Shown here: positions 14,424 through 24,476 of the stretch, in pieces
Layout of the letters: each line of letters begins with the position of its first letter
Position numbering within the stretch: position 1 is the stretch's first letter
DNA from: an uncultured Opitutales bacterium
GTDB taxonomy: Bacteria > Verrucomicrobiota > Verrucomicrobiia > Opitutales > Intestinicryptomonadaceae
Length of the DNA: 64,000 nucleotides
Assembly (NCBI GenBank): GCA_944390805.1
Contig: CALXQW010000002.1
Span: 1-64,000, forward strand
Direction of reading: 5' to 3'
The notes under the pieces: model-generated
The model's input: only the letters and a program-made list of their open reading frames with translations
Databases searched by the model: none
What the model was told of the DNA's origin: nothing
Position numbers and translations under genes: made by a program

Positions 14424-16646
14424 TCAATCGACTGGATCTGAATCCAAAACATCAGATACATCTTCATCTAAAGGAAATTCTGCCCGCAGTTTTACAAGCT
14501 CCGACACTACCGCGCTGACATTTCCACAGAAATACCAAAGTTGCCAATGGTAAAAGTCTTCAATCTTCTCTATTGGAGCCGGACTTGGCCCACGTATTTC
14601 GCAGATATTTCCAAGGCGCTTTTCCGCTGCTTTTGCGAATTCCTCTGCATAATAAGAGAGTTTGTCCGGATTCCTACTTTTGAAAAGCTGCCTGACTATG
14701 CGCCTGAAAGGCGGATAAGCAAACTCTTTTCTGTTTTGAAGTTCCTCCTCAAGGAAAGATTCCATATCGTCGCGCTTGGCGTACTGTATTGGAATGGCTT
14801 CCGGAGTGCGAGTTTGAATGACAACCTCGCCAGCGCCGTCGCCCCTGCCGGCACGACCTGCCACTTGGACTATAAGCTGATACGTCCGCTCGGCCGCCCT
14901 GAAAGAAGGCATGTGCAAACTTATATCGGCGTCCACAAGCCCAACAAGCGTCACACGCGGGAAATCCAAGCCCTTGGCTATCATCTGAGTGCCTATTAAG
15001 ATATCAAGCTTGCCGCGGCGAAAATCTCCCAATACTCGGCGGTAGTCGTCGCGGCGACGCATAGCGTCGGCATCCATTCTTCCAACACGCGCCGACGGAA
15101 ATGCGTCTGCTATAAGATTCTCTATCTTTTGTGTGCCGTAGCCGCGCCATTTAGCACGTTCGGAACCGCACTTCGGGCAAAGCATAGGCGCGCGCGCCTC
15201 GTAGCCACATATGTGGCATTTTACAATCCCCCTGCCCCTGTGCCAAGTCATGCTGACTGAACAATGCGGGCATTCCGCAACATAGCCGCAATCTGGACAC
15301 TCATAAACTTTTGCATAACCCCTGCGGTTTAAAAAAAGTATGCTCTGCTGACCTTTGTCCAGTCTGTCTGCAAGCTTGTCAAGCAGAAGCCTGGAAAGCA
15401 CAGCTCCGCCCTTTTCGCGCCTCATGTCGGCAATCATGACGGTCGGCAAGACGCAACCGTCTATGCGCTTGGATATTCTCGATACGGAATATTTCTTCCT
15501 CTTAGTATTGTACAAAGTCTCAAGAGACGGCGTGGCACTACCCAATAGGCACAAGGCGCCACACAAGCGCGCCCGAACAACGGCAACATCGCGGGCGTTG
15601 TAGCGGGGGGCTTTATCCTGCTTGTAGGCGGTATCGTGCTCCTCGTCCACAACAATTAACCGCAGATTTGAAAGAGGCGCAAATATGCAGGAACGCGCGC
15701 CGACAACAACCCGGGCGCTGCCGTCGGCAAGATCGCGCCAGGCGTCAAGCCGCTGTCCATCAGACAGCCCGCTGTGCCACACAACAAGCCCTGCGCCGCA
15801 ATCGCCAAGCCTCGAGCGCAGCCTTCCTACCGTCTGGGGCGTAAGAGCTATCTCGGGAACCAAAAATATGCAAGAACCTCCCTCAGACAAAACCTTTCTC
15901 ATTGCGTGTATATAAATTTCCGTCTTGCCAGATCCGGTAACCCCGTAGAGAAGGTGTGTGGCGTATTTCTTGGAGTCGAGAAGCTTGCTGATGTCGGAAA
16001 AAGCGGCAGACTGCTCGTCGTTTAAGACATGGCCGCTGGAAGGAATAGTCTCGGCGGATGAGAGTTCGTCGTCGTACGCGGTGCGCTTAACCCTACGGGA
16101 AGTCTCCTTAAGAACGCCCTTGTCTACGAGAGAATCTACCGCCGATAGCGAGAATTTATCGCAAAGCTCGCTCTTTAAAACCGGAGAGGAATTTGCAAGA
16201 AAGAATGAGACAATTTCATACTGCCTCGGTGCGCGGCGGCGCAAAGACTCCAACACGCCCAAATCCGGACGGACCGGCATGTGTATTTCCTTAAGAGCAA
16301 GCTCTCCCCTGCCGCTCCTAACCACGGCGGGTATCATACTCTCAAATACCGATTGCATAGAAGAGGCGTAATAGTCTTTTATCCAGAAGGCAAGATCCAG
16401 CAAATCAGGCGTTAGGGCGCGCAAATTCTGGACAAGCTCAAGTATAGGGCGAATTTTAAATTTGCCCGCCTCTTCGGGGGAAGATGAGAGCCTGGTTATT
16501 ACTCCCGCGCCCACTCCGCCGCGCAATGGCACCCTAACAATGCATCCCGCCCTGACAACTCCCGCAAATCTTGCCGGAACAGAATACGTCAAAGGCTTGT
16601 CCAACCCCGAGAACAACCTGACGCAAGCGTATCTGCCTTCATCCAT
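14424..16646 (-). CDS. priA: Primosomal replication restart helicase PriA
   Basis: 740 residues from the chosen start. PriA reloads the replisome at stalled forks. An N-terminal 3'-DNA-binding domain is followed by a helicase core with Walker A YGVTGSGKTE and Walker B VDEEHD, then the zinc-binding region with paired CPDC, CPHC, CHIC and CPKC motifs, and the helicase C-terminal motif QVAGRAGRG. A longer frame begins at an ATG at 16688, but the ATG at 16646 is preferred: it starts at DEGRYACVRLF, is preceded by GGGTGA, and leaves room for a promoter between it and the divergent nadA. The length is normal. Confidence 0.93.
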   Translation of the reverse strand: MDEGRYACVRLFSGLDKPLTYSVPARFAGVVRAGCIVRVPLRGGVGAGVITRLSSSPEEAGKFKIRPILELVQNLRALTPDLLDLAFWIKDYYASSMQSVFESMIPAVVRSGRGELALKEIHMPVRPDLGVLESLRRRAPRQYEIVSFFLANSSPVLKSELCDKFSLSAVDSLVDKGVLKETSRRVKRTAYDDELSSAETIPSSGHVLNDEQSAAFSDISKLLDSKKYATHLLYGVTGSGKTEIYIHAMRKVLSEGGSCIFLVPEIALTPQTVGRLRSRLGDCGAGLVVWHSGLSDGQRLDAWRDLADGSARVVVGARSCIFAPLSNLRLIVVDEEHDTAYKQDKAPRYNARDVAVVRARLCGALCLLGSATPSLETLYNTKRKKYSVSRISKRIDGCVLPTVMIADMRREKGGAVLSRLLLDKLADRLDKGQQSILFLNRRGYAKVYECPDCGYVAECPHCSVSMTWHRGRGIVKCHICGYEARAPMLCPKCGSERAKWRGYGTQKIENLIADAFPSARVGRMDADAMRRRDDYRRVLGDFRRGKLDILIGTQMIAKGLDFPRVTLVGLVDADISLHMPSFRAAERTYQLIVQVAGRAGRGDGAGEVVIQTRTPEAIPIQYAKRDDMESFLEEELQNRKEFAYPPFRRIVRQLFKSRNPDKLSYYAEEFAKAAEKRLGNICEIRGPSPAPIEKIEDFYHWQLWYFCGNVSAVVSELVKLRAEFPLDEDVSDVLDSDPVD

Positions 16647-16705
16647 TTTCACCCGTTTAAAATTGACGAGCACAAAAGCATGTGTCAACTTTCCAAAAAT
16701 TAATT

Positions 16706-17677
16706 ATGAGCCAAGAGAATGCAAAAATCTTTCCTCCGTTCAAGAGCGAACCAGAAAAGCCGCTCTCGGAAGTGCAAAAGGAAATTCTGCGGTTAAAGAA
16801 GCAGAAACGCGCTGTAATTCTGGCGCACAACTATGTTGCTGAAGACATACAACAGGTGGCCGACTTTGCTGGCGACAGTCTTGCTCTGGCGCGCAAAGCA
16901 AAGCAAGCTGACGCCGACGTAATAGTATTTTGCGGCGTGCATTTTATGGCTGAGACCGCCAAGATATTAAATCCTTCCAAGACTGTAGTCTTGCCCGATA
17001 TTTCCGCGGGCTGCTCGCTAGCAGACTCCTGCCCTCCGGACGAGCTTGCAAAGTTGAAGGCCCAGCATCCTGGTGCCATAGTAATATCTTATATAAATTG
17101 TTCCGCTGCCGTAAAGACCCTAAGCGACATAATCTGTACAAGCGGAAATGCGCTTGAGATTGTAAAGAAGATTCCAGAGGACAAACAGATAATATTTTGT
17201 CCGGACAAAAATTTGGGATCGTGGATAAACGAGAAGCTCGGGCGGAACATGATACTGTGGGACGGCTCTTGCTACGCGCATGAAGAGTACAACGCAAAAG
17301 ATATTTTGGAAATGAAAGAGCATTTTGGCGCGCCCGCCGTATGCCATCCTGAATGCCCCAAAGCCGTGAGGGACGTCTGCGACGAAGTATGCAGCACGGA
17401 AAAAATGATAAGCTGGAGCAAATCTTGCAAGTCTGACAAGATAATAGTGGCAACCGTAGTGGAAATGCTCCACAGGCTGCGCCGCGAAGTTCCAGAAAAA
17501 ACCTTCATAGCGGCAAAACTGCCTGGCAAAAACTGCCAGCAGTGCAAATTCATGAAGCTAAACACAGCCGAAAAGCTGCTTGAATGCCTAAAGACGCTCA
17601 AACCGCAGATAGATCTGGACGAGCGTACAATAGCCCTTGCCGCAAAACCGATAGAAAAAATGCTTGAGCTAAGTTAA
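16706..17677 (+). CDS. nadA: Quinolinate synthase NadA
   Basis: 323 residues. It condenses iminoaspartate with dihydroxyacetone phosphate to quinolinate in NAD synthesis and carries a [4Fe-4S] cluster. Visible family motifs are ILAHNYV near the start, VLPDISAGCSLAD, SYINCSAAVK (first cluster Cys), CHPEC (second) and LPGKNCQQCKFMKLN (third). The ATG at 16706 (MSQENAK) gives a normal N-terminus; a further ATG at 16682 would add eight residues. It is divergent from priA. No nadB or nadC lies nearby. Confidence 0.94.
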   Translation: MSQENAKIFPPFKSEPEKPLSEVQKEILRLKKQKRAVILAHNYVAEDIQQVADFAGDSLALARKAKQADADVIVFCGVHFMAETAKILNPSKTVVLPDISAGCSLADSCPPDELAKLKAQHPGAIVISYINCSAAVKTLSDIICTSGNALEIVKKIPEDKQIIFCPDKNLGSWINEKLGRNMILWDGSCYAHEEYNAKDILEMKEHFGAPAVCHPECPKAVRDVCDEVCSTEKMISWSKSCKSDKIIVATVVEMLHRLRREVPEKTFIAAKLPGKNCQQCKFMKLNTAEKLLECLKTLKPQIDLDERTIALAAKPIEKMLELS

Positions 17678-17867
17678 GGCTTTTTTTCAAGTAAAGCCGA
17701 CGTTTTGCTTTTGCATATTTTTTATTTTGGCAGCAAAAATCTGCCAACTAAAGAAGCAGACAAGTTCTATTCCGATATAAAAAGCGGAGTAAAAAGTGTT
17801 GACATATGCATACGGCGACTATTTCATACCGTGTTTTTAAAAATTTCAAAGCAACAGCCATCAGATT

Positions 17868-18005
17868 ATGGAACCCACATACAATCCTTCAAAACTTAAA
17901 CGCGCGCGCAGCTGCGGCTTTCGCGCCCGCATGAAAACCCGCGGCGGTAGAGCCGTAATCAACGCCCGCAGGAACAAGGGCCGCAAGCGTTTGGTTACAA
18001 AGTAA
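17868..18005 (+). CDS. rpmH: 50S ribosomal protein L34
   Basis: 45 residues, read directly from the sequence: [18 protein letters not shown] at the N-terminus, then the invariant [17 protein letters not shown] and a final VTK. The length and the very basic composition are typical. It lies 25 bases upstream of rnpA, the standard order rpmH-rnpA-yidD-yidC. The gene for the ribosomal exit-region protein is often strongly expressed; a promoter must lie between 17678 and 17867. Confidence 0.96.
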   Translation: MEPTYNPSKLKRARSCGFRARMKTRGGRAVINARRNKGRKRLVTK

Positions 18006-18030
18006 ACGCCCCGTTTGGAAAGCGCAAAAA

Positions 18031-18459
18031 ATGCGCCTGAAAAAATGCGCCAGACTGCGTAAGACGACGGATTATGAATTCGTCAGAAGAAACGCGGAAA
18101 GAGCGCACACGGGAGCTTTCGTATTATATTTGACGCGCGCGCCGCAGGAATCGGCGGGCGCGTTTTCGCGTTTTGGGGTTGTTGCAAGCAAACGCGTTGG
18201 GGGAGCGGTGGCGCGCAACAAGATAAAGCGGCGCTGGCGCGAGATATACAGGACAAACCAGGAAGTTCTTCCTCACTGCTACATAGTTTTGCATGCAAAG
18301 AGGGCATCGTTAAATACCCCCTACTCCGAGCTTGAAAACATGTTTTTGCTATGCTGCCAAAAGCTTGCAGTAAGATTGGAAAAGCGAGAGGCAAGAGCAA
18401 ATAAAGAGAAATCTTCCCTCGGCGAGAAAAAGCGGAGTCCGGGTATAAATAGGCAATAG
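18031..18459 (+). CDS. rnpA: Ribonuclease P protein component
   Basis: 142 residues. It is the protein subunit that helps RNase P RNA cut tRNA precursors. The N-terminus reads [13 protein letters not shown] and the conserved RNR region is [18 protein letters not shown]. The C-terminal 25 residues are a charged extension beyond the usual length. The start ATG at 18031 lies 25 bases after rpmH, and yidD follows 10 bases after the stop. Confidence 0.94.
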   Translation: MRLKKCARLRKTTDYEFVRRNAERAHTGAFVLYLTRAPQESAGAFSRFGVVASKRVGGAVARNKIKRRWREIYRTNQEVLPHCYIVLHAKRASLNTPYSELENMFLLCCQKLAVRLEKREARANKEKSSLGEKKRSPGINRQ

Positions 18460-18469
18460 GCTTAGGAAG

Positions 18470-18781
18470 ATGAAAAATATAAGAAAGCGCGCCAGAAAAG
18501 TCTTCCGCCTGCTTATGGGAATTCCGTCAAAGCTCGGCGTATTTGCAATAGGCCTATATAAGCTTTTCATATCTCCGATATTTTCCGCGTTGGGTTGCCG
18601 CTGCCGCTTCTATCCGACATGTTCTGAATACACCGCAATAGCAATATCAAAGCATGGACTGCTAAAGGGGTGCCTTATGGGGGCATTTAGGATATTGAGG
18701 TGCAATCCGCTGTGCCGGGGCGGATATGATCCAGTTCCGGAAAAATTCTCGTGGAGAAATCTTTTCTCAAAACTTCGTTGA
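18470..18781 (+). CDS. yidD: Membrane protein insertion efficiency factor YidD
   Basis: 103 residues. Members of the family help YidC insert membrane proteins. The signature stretch is visible: [20 protein letters not shown], then [15 protein letters not shown] and [14 protein letters not shown]. The paired cysteines are all in place. An N-terminal charged extension of about 20 residues precedes the amphipathic helix. It is in the conserved rpmH-rnpA-yidD-yidC order. Confidence 0.94.
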   Translation: MKNIRKRARKVFRLLMGIPSKLGVFAIGLYKLFISPIFSALGCRCRFYPTCSEYTAIAISKHGLLKGCLMGAFRILRCNPLCRGGYDPVPEKFSWRNLFSKLR

Positions 18782-18873
18782 CGAAACGAAGTTGCCCGGT
18801 TTTAATTTCAGGCTTAAAAATTCTTCCTTTTTGCGTAGGCAAATAAGAAATTATTTAAAAGTCATTTCAGAAG

Positions 18874-20844
18874 ATGGATAAGAAAAATACTATACTCGGC
18901 CTAATATTTTTAGGAGCGGCGTTCTGGCTGCTATTTACGGATTCGTCGAGAATGCAAAAGCAGGCCGACGAAGCCGCAATGAGCCAGAGGGCGCAATCTG
19001 CGCAAGAGGCTACATCTCAAACGGAAAGCGCCCTTCCAGCCATAAGGGCAGATTTGCAAAGCGTGCTTGCTCCGGAAGAGAATATAGCTGAGAAGTTTTC
19101 TTATATAGAAAACGACTTTATCAAAGCCACTTTCACAAACAAGGGCGGAGCTATAAAGCAAGTTGAGTTAAAAAAATATGAGAAGTCTCAGGGGTCGAAC
19201 GCTCCGTACGCAATAAATGAGACAGACAAGAGTCTGATAATGGGCTTGGCCTTCCCTGCGCAAGGATTCAACGGAGTACCCGTAAATTTTGAAAACTCCT
19301 TTGCCCTTACGGCGAAATCGGCAAATTCTTTGACATATTCATACGTTGGCGGCGGATTGAAGATAGAAAGAACCTACTCTCTAGAAAAGTCTGCCGACGG
19401 CTTGAAGGCGCCGTATACGATAATCTGTAAAACGAGCGTAGAAAATCTGTCCGGTAAGGTGTTGCCCCTTGAGAAGATTTACATTTCACTGGGAATGGCG
19501 CTGCCCACAGCTGGAGACATCTACGGAGGAAACCTTGCATTTACCCTCTACGACGGAAGCGGAGCAGATTTTGCGAAATCGACAAGCTTTGTTGATTCAA
19601 GCGGATTTCTTGGCATAGGAGCAAGTAAGGCAAAGCCAAACCTCGTTCTAGACACAGCGCCAGCCGTATGGGGCGCCGTAAAGAATCAGTTTTTTGCAAC
19701 AATATTTACGCCTAAGAATATGGTTGGCAGAGGCGGGTTTGCTGCACCGCTTATAGTAAACGAAAGCGCTGAAGACAAATACATGAAAAACGGTGTTGTT
19801 GGGTATATGGCGTTTTCGCTTGATACCCCTCTTACGCCAAAGCAGACCTGGACTTTGGAAGGCAATTTATATGTAGGTCCAAAAGAGATGGACAGGCTGC
19901 TCGCTATGGGAGGCGGCCAAGAGGAAGTTATGAATTTTGGGTGGTTCGGCTTTATAAGCAGGCCCCTTTTGGCGCTTCTTAATATAATACACTCTTTTAT
20001 AGTTGGGATATCTCCCGCATGGGCATGGGGTTGGTCTATAGTAATTCTAACGCTGATTGTAAGGCTTATACTCTGGCCGCTTACAGCTATACAGATACGC
20101 TCGTCGCAGCGCATGGGCAAGCTGCAGGGAAAGATTCAGGAGATCAAGGAAAAGTACAAGGGAGACCAACAGCTCATAGGTCAGGAGACCATGAAGCTCT
20201 ATGGAGAATATGGGATAAATCCGTTTGCCGGGTGTCTGCCTATACTCATACAGCTGCCTATATTTATAGGGCTATATTACATGTTGCAAACTTCCAGCGA
20301 GATACGTTTTGCGCACTTCTTGTGGATGGACGATCTTGCCCTGCCGGATACGCTGTCGTTCTGCCCGAGCATATTTGGATTTCCGCTGCACATTCTGCCG
20401 CTTATAAATGCGTTTTTCACATACATACAGATGAGCATATCGCCAATGCCTTCGGCCGACAAGGCGCAGAAGACTATGTTTAAGCTCATGCCAGTAATAA
20501 TGCTGGTATTCTTCTACACGTTCCCATCTGGCCTTGTGTTGTACTGGACGGTGCAAAGTCTTTTGGGAATAGCGCAGACATTGTATGTTATAAAGACGAA
20601 GGACAAAGTAGTTCTCAAGAAGCGCGATCCGAAGAAGGGAGGCTTTTTGCAGAGGCTTCAGGCGGCCACAGCCGAATACCAGAAGCTCAAGGAGCAGGGT
20701 CTTTCCGACGCCGAGATAAAAGTCCGCATGAAGAAGCTTGCCGAGGAAGAGAAGCGCAGGCGCATGCAGGAGCGTTTTGGAGGCATGCAGGAGAGGCGCA
20801 AGAAGAATCCGGGTGGGCGTTCCACTCCGCCTAAGAATAGATGA
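18874..20844 (+). CDS. yidC: Membrane protein insertase YidC
   Basis: 656 residues, normal to slightly long. TM1 lies at about residues 6-21 (KKNTILGLIFLGAAFWLLF), followed by a large periplasmic beta-domain (about 60-330), then the conserved insertase core with TM2-6 from about 360 to 570, including ILTLIVRLILWPL, the NPFAGCLPILIQLPIFIGLY segment and SGLVLYWTV. The C-terminal tail is strongly basic, as expected for ribosome contact. It inserts proteins together with or without SecYEG. The stop lies 115 bases before the YebC gene. Confidence 0.95.
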   Translation: MDKKNTILGLIFLGAAFWLLFTDSSRMQKQADEAAMSQRAQSAQEATSQTESALPAIRADLQSVLAPEENIAEKFSYIENDFIKATFTNKGGAIKQVELKKYEKSQGSNAPYAINETDKSLIMGLAFPAQGFNGVPVNFENSFALTAKSANSLTYSYVGGGLKIERTYSLEKSADGLKAPYTIICKTSVENLSGKVLPLEKIYISLGMALPTAGDIYGGNLAFTLYDGSGADFAKSTSFVDSSGFLGIGASKAKPNLVLDTAPAVWGAVKNQFFATIFTPKNMVGRGGFAAPLIVNESAEDKYMKNGVVGYMAFSLDTPLTPKQTWTLEGNLYVGPKEMDRLLAMGGGQEEVMNFGWFGFISRPLLALLNIIHSFIVGISPAWAWGWSIVILTLIVRLILWPLTAIQIRSSQRMGKLQGKIQEIKEKYKGDQQLIGQETMKLYGEYGINPFAGCLPILIQLPIFIGLYYMLQTSSEIRFAHFLWMDDLALPDTLSFCPSIFGFPLHILPLINAFFTYIQMSISPMPSADKAQKTMFKLMPVIMLVFFYTFPSGLVLYWTVQSLLGIAQTLYVIKTKDKVVLKKRDPKKGGFLQRLQAATAEYQKLKEQGLSDAEIKVRMKKLAEEEKRRRMQERFGGMQERRKKNPGGRSTPPKNR

Positions 20845-20959
20845 TAATTAGGATAAGATTTTTCTTGAAACCCGCGCGTCAAACCATTCAAATTTTCCGA
20901 TTGAAGTAAAAACATTCCTACGAGATGTAGAACATAAAAAATAAGAAAGTAAGAAATAT

Positions 20960-21712
20960 ATGTCAGGACACAGCAAATGGGCTACAACCAAGCGCCATAA
21001 GGCCGCCATCGATGCAAAGAGGGGCAAGGCTTTTAGCGCGGTGAGCAAAGATATAACAATGGCCGCCAAAGCAGGCGGCGGAGACCCGCTGTTCAATCCC
21101 CGACTGCGCTCTTTAATATTAAAAGCGAAGGCGGTGAACATGCCCGCCGACAACATAGAAAAGGCCATCAAGAAAGGTACGGGAGAGCTTCCCGGAGTAA
21201 GCTATGAGGAGATAGTCTATGAAGGCTACGCTCCCGGTGGAGTTGGTATGGTGGTAGAAGTTACCACAGACAACAAGAACCGTTCTGTTTCCGATGTAAG
21301 AAGCACTCTTACAAAGGCGGGCGGCAATTTGGCAACTCCCGGAGCGCTGATGTTTACCTTCACAAAGAAGGGACAATTTATAATTTCGGCGGAGAAGACC
21401 AGCGAGGATGCCCTGATGGAGCTCTTGATGGAGGCCGATATAGAGGATATTTCCAACGAGGGAGACCATTTTGAGGTGCTCTGTCCGATATCGTCTTTCG
21501 ATAAGGTTTCCGAGATTTTGGAGAAGGCGAACATACAGCCCGACGATTCCGAGCTTGCATGGATACCAAACACGCTCGTACCGATTACCGACCTTGAGAC
21601 GGCGAAGAAAGTTCTCAAGCTTGAGGACGCGCTCGATGCTCTTGAAGACGTGCAGAATGTCTATTGCAATTACGATATAGACGATGCTCTTCTCGAGAAG
21701 ATAAACGGGTAG
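20960..21712 (+). CDS. YebC/PmpR family DNA-binding or ribosome-associated protein
   Basis: 250 residues of the usual length, with the family start MSGHSKWATTKRHKAAIDAKRGKAF (only part quoted) and the motifs NMPADNIEKAIKKGTGE and YEEIVYEGYAPGGV. Family members are described as transcription regulators, and in recent work as helpers of translation through proline stretches. The gene is followed by a strong hairpin at 21742 and then leuC. Confidence 0.93.
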   Translation: MSGHSKWATTKRHKAAIDAKRGKAFSAVSKDITMAAKAGGGDPLFNPRLRSLILKAKAVNMPADNIEKAIKKGTGELPGVSYEEIVYEGYAPGGVGMVVEVTTDNKNRSVSDVRSTLTKAGGNLATPGALMFTFTKKGQFIISAEKTSEDALMELLMEADIEDISNEGDHFEVLCPISSFDKVSEILEKANIQPDDSELAWIPNTLVPITDLETAKKVLKLEDALDALEDVQNVYCNYDIDDALLEKING

Positions 21713-21741
21713 TAAAACAGATAAAAAGTATTTACAAAGGG

Positions 21742-21771
21742 GCGGCGCAGGGGAAATTTCTCTTGCGCCGC
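21742..21771 (+). other. Strong GC hairpin between yebC and leuC
   Basis: GCGGCGCA (21742-21749) pairs with TGCGCCGC (21764-21771), and the inner GGGGA/TTCTCT bases extend the stem. There is no T-run after it, so it is not a standard terminator. It lies about 30 bases before the leuC ATG and could influence its translation or mRNA stability. Confidence 0.5.
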
Positions 21772-21799
21772 AGTCATGGATAAGGCATATTTTTAGATT

Positions 21800-23203
21800 A
21801 TGGGAAAGACTCTTTTTGAAAAGGTATGGGAGAAACACGCCGTATGCGAACTGCCCGACGGCTCTACTCAGCTGCTGATAGGCGCGCACTTGCTGCACGA
21901 GGTAACAAGCCCGCAGGCGTTTGGCATGTTGCGCACATTGGGATTAAAGGTAAAATATCCAAGCCGCACATTTGCAACGGTAGACCACATAATTCCGACC
22001 GACGACCGCACCGAGCCGTATGCCGACAAGATGGCCTACGAGATGCTCCAGCACATACGCAAGAACTGCCAGGAAAACGGAATAGTTTTCTTCGACACAA
22101 CCACTGGCAAGCAGGGTGTTATACATATAGTAATGCCTGAGCAGGGAATAATACAGCCCGGAATGACGGTTGCGTGCGGAGATTCACACACGGCAACCCA
22201 CGGGGCATTTGGTGCAATTGCATTTGGCATAGGGACAAGTCAAGTTCGCAATGTACTGGCAACGCAGACGCTATCTTTCAAGAAGTTGAAGGTTCGCAGG
22301 GTTAATGTGAATGGAACTCTTGCAAAGGGAGTGTATCCGAAGGATGTTGCCATTTACATAATACGCAAGCTTGGTGTAAACGGCGGCATAGGATATGCGT
22401 ATGAATTTGGCGGGAAAGTCTTTGAAGATATGTCTATGGAGGGCCGCATGACGGTCTGCAACATGGCAATAGAAGGCGGAGCTCGCATAGGGTATATCAA
22501 TCCCGACGAAAAAACCTTTGAATATCTGAAGGGGCGTCCGTACGCTCCCAAGGGAGCAGACTGGGATAAAGCTGTGGAAGAATGGAAGGCGGTGGCTTCA
22601 GACGCCGACTGCGTATATGACGATGTAGTTAATTTCGACGCCGCAGACATAGCTCCGCAGGTTACATGGGGAGTGAATCCGGCGCAGGCCATAGGTGTTG
22701 ACGAAGCCATACCTGATCCAGCCTCTATTGCCGACGAAGTACAGCGCAAAGATGCCTACGACGCCTTAAAGTACATGAAGTTTGCCCCTGGAGACAAGAT
22801 AGAGGGCAAGGCTATAAATGTAGCTTTTATAGGCTCGTGCACAAACGGCAGAATTTCAGACTTCCGCGAGGCGGCTGAGTATCTTAAGGGCAAACATGTT
22901 GCAAGCGGTGTAAGGGCGCTGGCTGTTCCGGGATCGCAGATTGTAGACAAGATTGCCCGAGAGGAAGGGTTGGATAAGATATTTACACAGGCAGGTTTCC
23001 AATGGAGGCAGGCAGGGTGTTCGATGTGTCTGGCGATGAATTCAGACAAGCTTGTTGGCGACGAGCTTTGCGCGTCGAGCTCCAACAGGAACTTTAAGGG
23101 CAGGCAAGGAAGCCCGACGGGAAGAACACTGCTTATGAGCCCGGTAATGGTTGCTGCGGCTGCCGTAGCAGGAAAGGTTGCGGACTGCAGAAAAAGCATG
23201 TAA
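21800..23203 (+). CDS. leuC: 3-isopropylmalate dehydratase large subunit
   Basis: 467 residues. It isomerises 2- to 3-isopropylmalate in leucine synthesis, with a [4Fe-4S] cluster and the LeuD subunit. Visible motifs are [37 protein letters not shown] and the cluster cysteines in [10 protein letters not shown], then [11 protein letters not shown]. The length is normal. leuD is not next to it: the next genes are unrelated and a terminator follows. leuB lies elsewhere in the window (36575-37672, opposite strand). Confidence 0.95.
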   Translation: MGKTLFEKVWEKHAVCELPDGSTQLLIGAHLLHEVTSPQAFGMLRTLGLKVKYPSRTFATVDHIIPTDDRTEPYADKMAYEMLQHIRKNCQENGIVFFDTTTGKQGVIHIVMPEQGIIQPGMTVACGDSHTATHGAFGAIAFGIGTSQVRNVLATQTLSFKKLKVRRVNVNGTLAKGVYPKDVAIYIIRKLGVNGGIGYAYEFGGKVFEDMSMEGRMTVCNMAIEGGARIGYINPDEKTFEYLKGRPYAPKGADWDKAVEEWKAVASDADCVYDDVVNFDAADIAPQVTWGVNPAQAIGVDEAIPDPASIADEVQRKDAYDALKYMKFAPGDKIEGKAINVAFIGSCTNGRISDFREAAEYLKGKHVASGVRALAVPGSQIVDKIAREEGLDKIFTQAGFQWRQAGCSMCLAMNSDKLVGDELCASSSNRNFKGRQGSPTGRTLLMSPVMVAAAAVAGKVADCRKSM

Positions 23204-23224
23204 GGATAACTATTGCAACTTTCA

Positions 23225-23256
23225 GCCTCCAGATTGTTAGTCTGGAGGCTTTTTTT
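23225..23256 (+). terminator. Rho-independent terminator after leuC
   Basis: GCCTCCAGA (23225-23233), loop TTGTTAG, TCTGGAGGC (23241-23249), then seven T. A textbook terminator. Confidence 0.93.
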
Positions 23257-23331
23257 ATGAATGTTTTTATTGCGCAAAAAATAATCGGCTTATGCTTGAT
23301 TTGTTTTTGGAGAGATATATTATATAGTTTT

Positions 23332-24462
23332 ATGAAAAAGTTTCTGTTGGCGATAGGCTGTTTGATGTTTGCTGCAAGTCTGGTTTTTGCGAGAATTGGA
23401 GAGACGAAGAAAGATCTTGAGTCTCGCTTGCTATCGAGATCCGGAGGAGCGTTGGAATACGATAAGAAGGAGGAGAAGAAGCGTGAGGCGTTCGACCTAC
23501 CCTATCGAGATCTGTTTCTCATAATGCCAAGAGAGGCCGACCATTCATTTTATTTCAAGCGTCCGGATAAGGTATTGGCGCAGTCGTCAGATGTAGTCAA
23601 GCAGGACGATATGTACGGATGGGAAGTTCACGTGTGTTATCTTAATGGAAAGTCCGTCATGGAGTTTTACCGCAGGAGAGGAGACAAGATAACATTTGAG
23701 GAAGTAGCTGCATTGATGAAGCTAACAGCAGGAGAGGACAAAGTTCCACCGGTAAAATGGGAGGCGCTCTATCCGATAGACAAAACACCTCTATTTACAA
23801 CTAGGGGAAACTATATATATTTTTCAGACGAATTCAGGGAGGACTATCCAGAACAGATGCCAAAGTCTATGGCCAAGCAAAAGCCTTCGGAGGTTGAATG
23901 TTTTAAAGACTCCGAATATGCCGACATAATTCCGCTACTGCCAATGGCCAGGAACAGACATGTGGAGCTTGAGGTAAATCCCGGATTGAAGAACTCTCCG
24001 GCATATGCAAATTCGATAGCCAGGCAGATAATGGACGACGAACAGGAAAAAGCGTTTGCAATATATAAAGAGAAATACAATCCAGATCCGAAGGAGAGGG
24101 AAAAGGAGCGCAAAAAGCAGCAGCAACAAAGGCTGCAACAGCAACAGAAACCTCAAAATGCAACGCGTCCGCAAAATACGTCGAGCGCAGACGTGCGGGG
24201 AATAAATTATGGGGAACGTCCGAGGGTTGCCGAAGACAAGACTGTTCATATCTTTTACAAGATTCCGGTGGAAGACGGAACAAGCGTAGGATACACAATG
24301 CAGTTATCCACAGGGAAGATTCGCGCAAAATTCTATTCAGACGCAATACTTTTCATAGATTCCGAGTTCGACGAGTCTTTAAGGAAGGAGCTTGAGAGGC
24401 TCTATGCCGAACAGTTTAAGAAAAGAGTAGAGGAATCTAAAGAAAGCACAAACAGATTTTAA
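23332..24462 (+). CDS. Secreted protein of unknown function, paralogue 1
   Basis: 376 residues from the ATG at 23332. A longer frame starts at 23257, but only the later ATG gives a proper signal peptide (MKKFLLAIGCLMFAASLVFA, cleavage near 20). The mature part starts RIGETKKDLESRLLSRSGG; the same layout opens the next gene, as do the segments EVHVCYLNGKSVMEFYRRRG and DGTSVGYTMQLS. The middle is a Lys/Gln-rich coiled segment (about 265-310). No family was recognised. It and the next gene are separated by 14 bases and are clearly duplicates in one operon ending at 25580. Confidence 0.75.
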   Translation: MKKFLLAIGCLMFAASLVFARIGETKKDLESRLLSRSGGALEYDKKEEKKREAFDLPYRDLFLIMPREADHSFYFKRPDKVLAQSSDVVKQDDMYGWEVHVCYLNGKSVMEFYRRRGDKITFEEVAALMKLTAGEDKVPPVKWEALYPIDKTPLFTTRGNYIYFSDEFREDYPEQMPKSMAKQKPSEVECFKDSEYADIIPLLPMARNRHVELEVNPGLKNSPAYANSIARQIMDDEQEKAFAIYKEKYNPDPKEREKERKKQQQQRLQQQQKPQNATRPQNTSSADVRGINYGERPRVAEDKTVHIFYKIPVEDGTSVGYTMQLSTGKIRAKFYSDAILFIDSEFDESLRKELERLYAEQFKKRVEESKESTNRF

Positions 24463-24476
24463 CGTTGGGAAACTGT

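Noticed and set aside
17705..17899. Frame of 64 codons overlapping the rpmH start
   Set aside because: No ribosome binding site and it runs into rpmH in another frame; the region more likely holds the rpmH promoter.
21119..21898. Open frame of 259 codons on the minus strand across yebC
   Set aside because: Antisense to yebC and the leuC start; no start site or domain.
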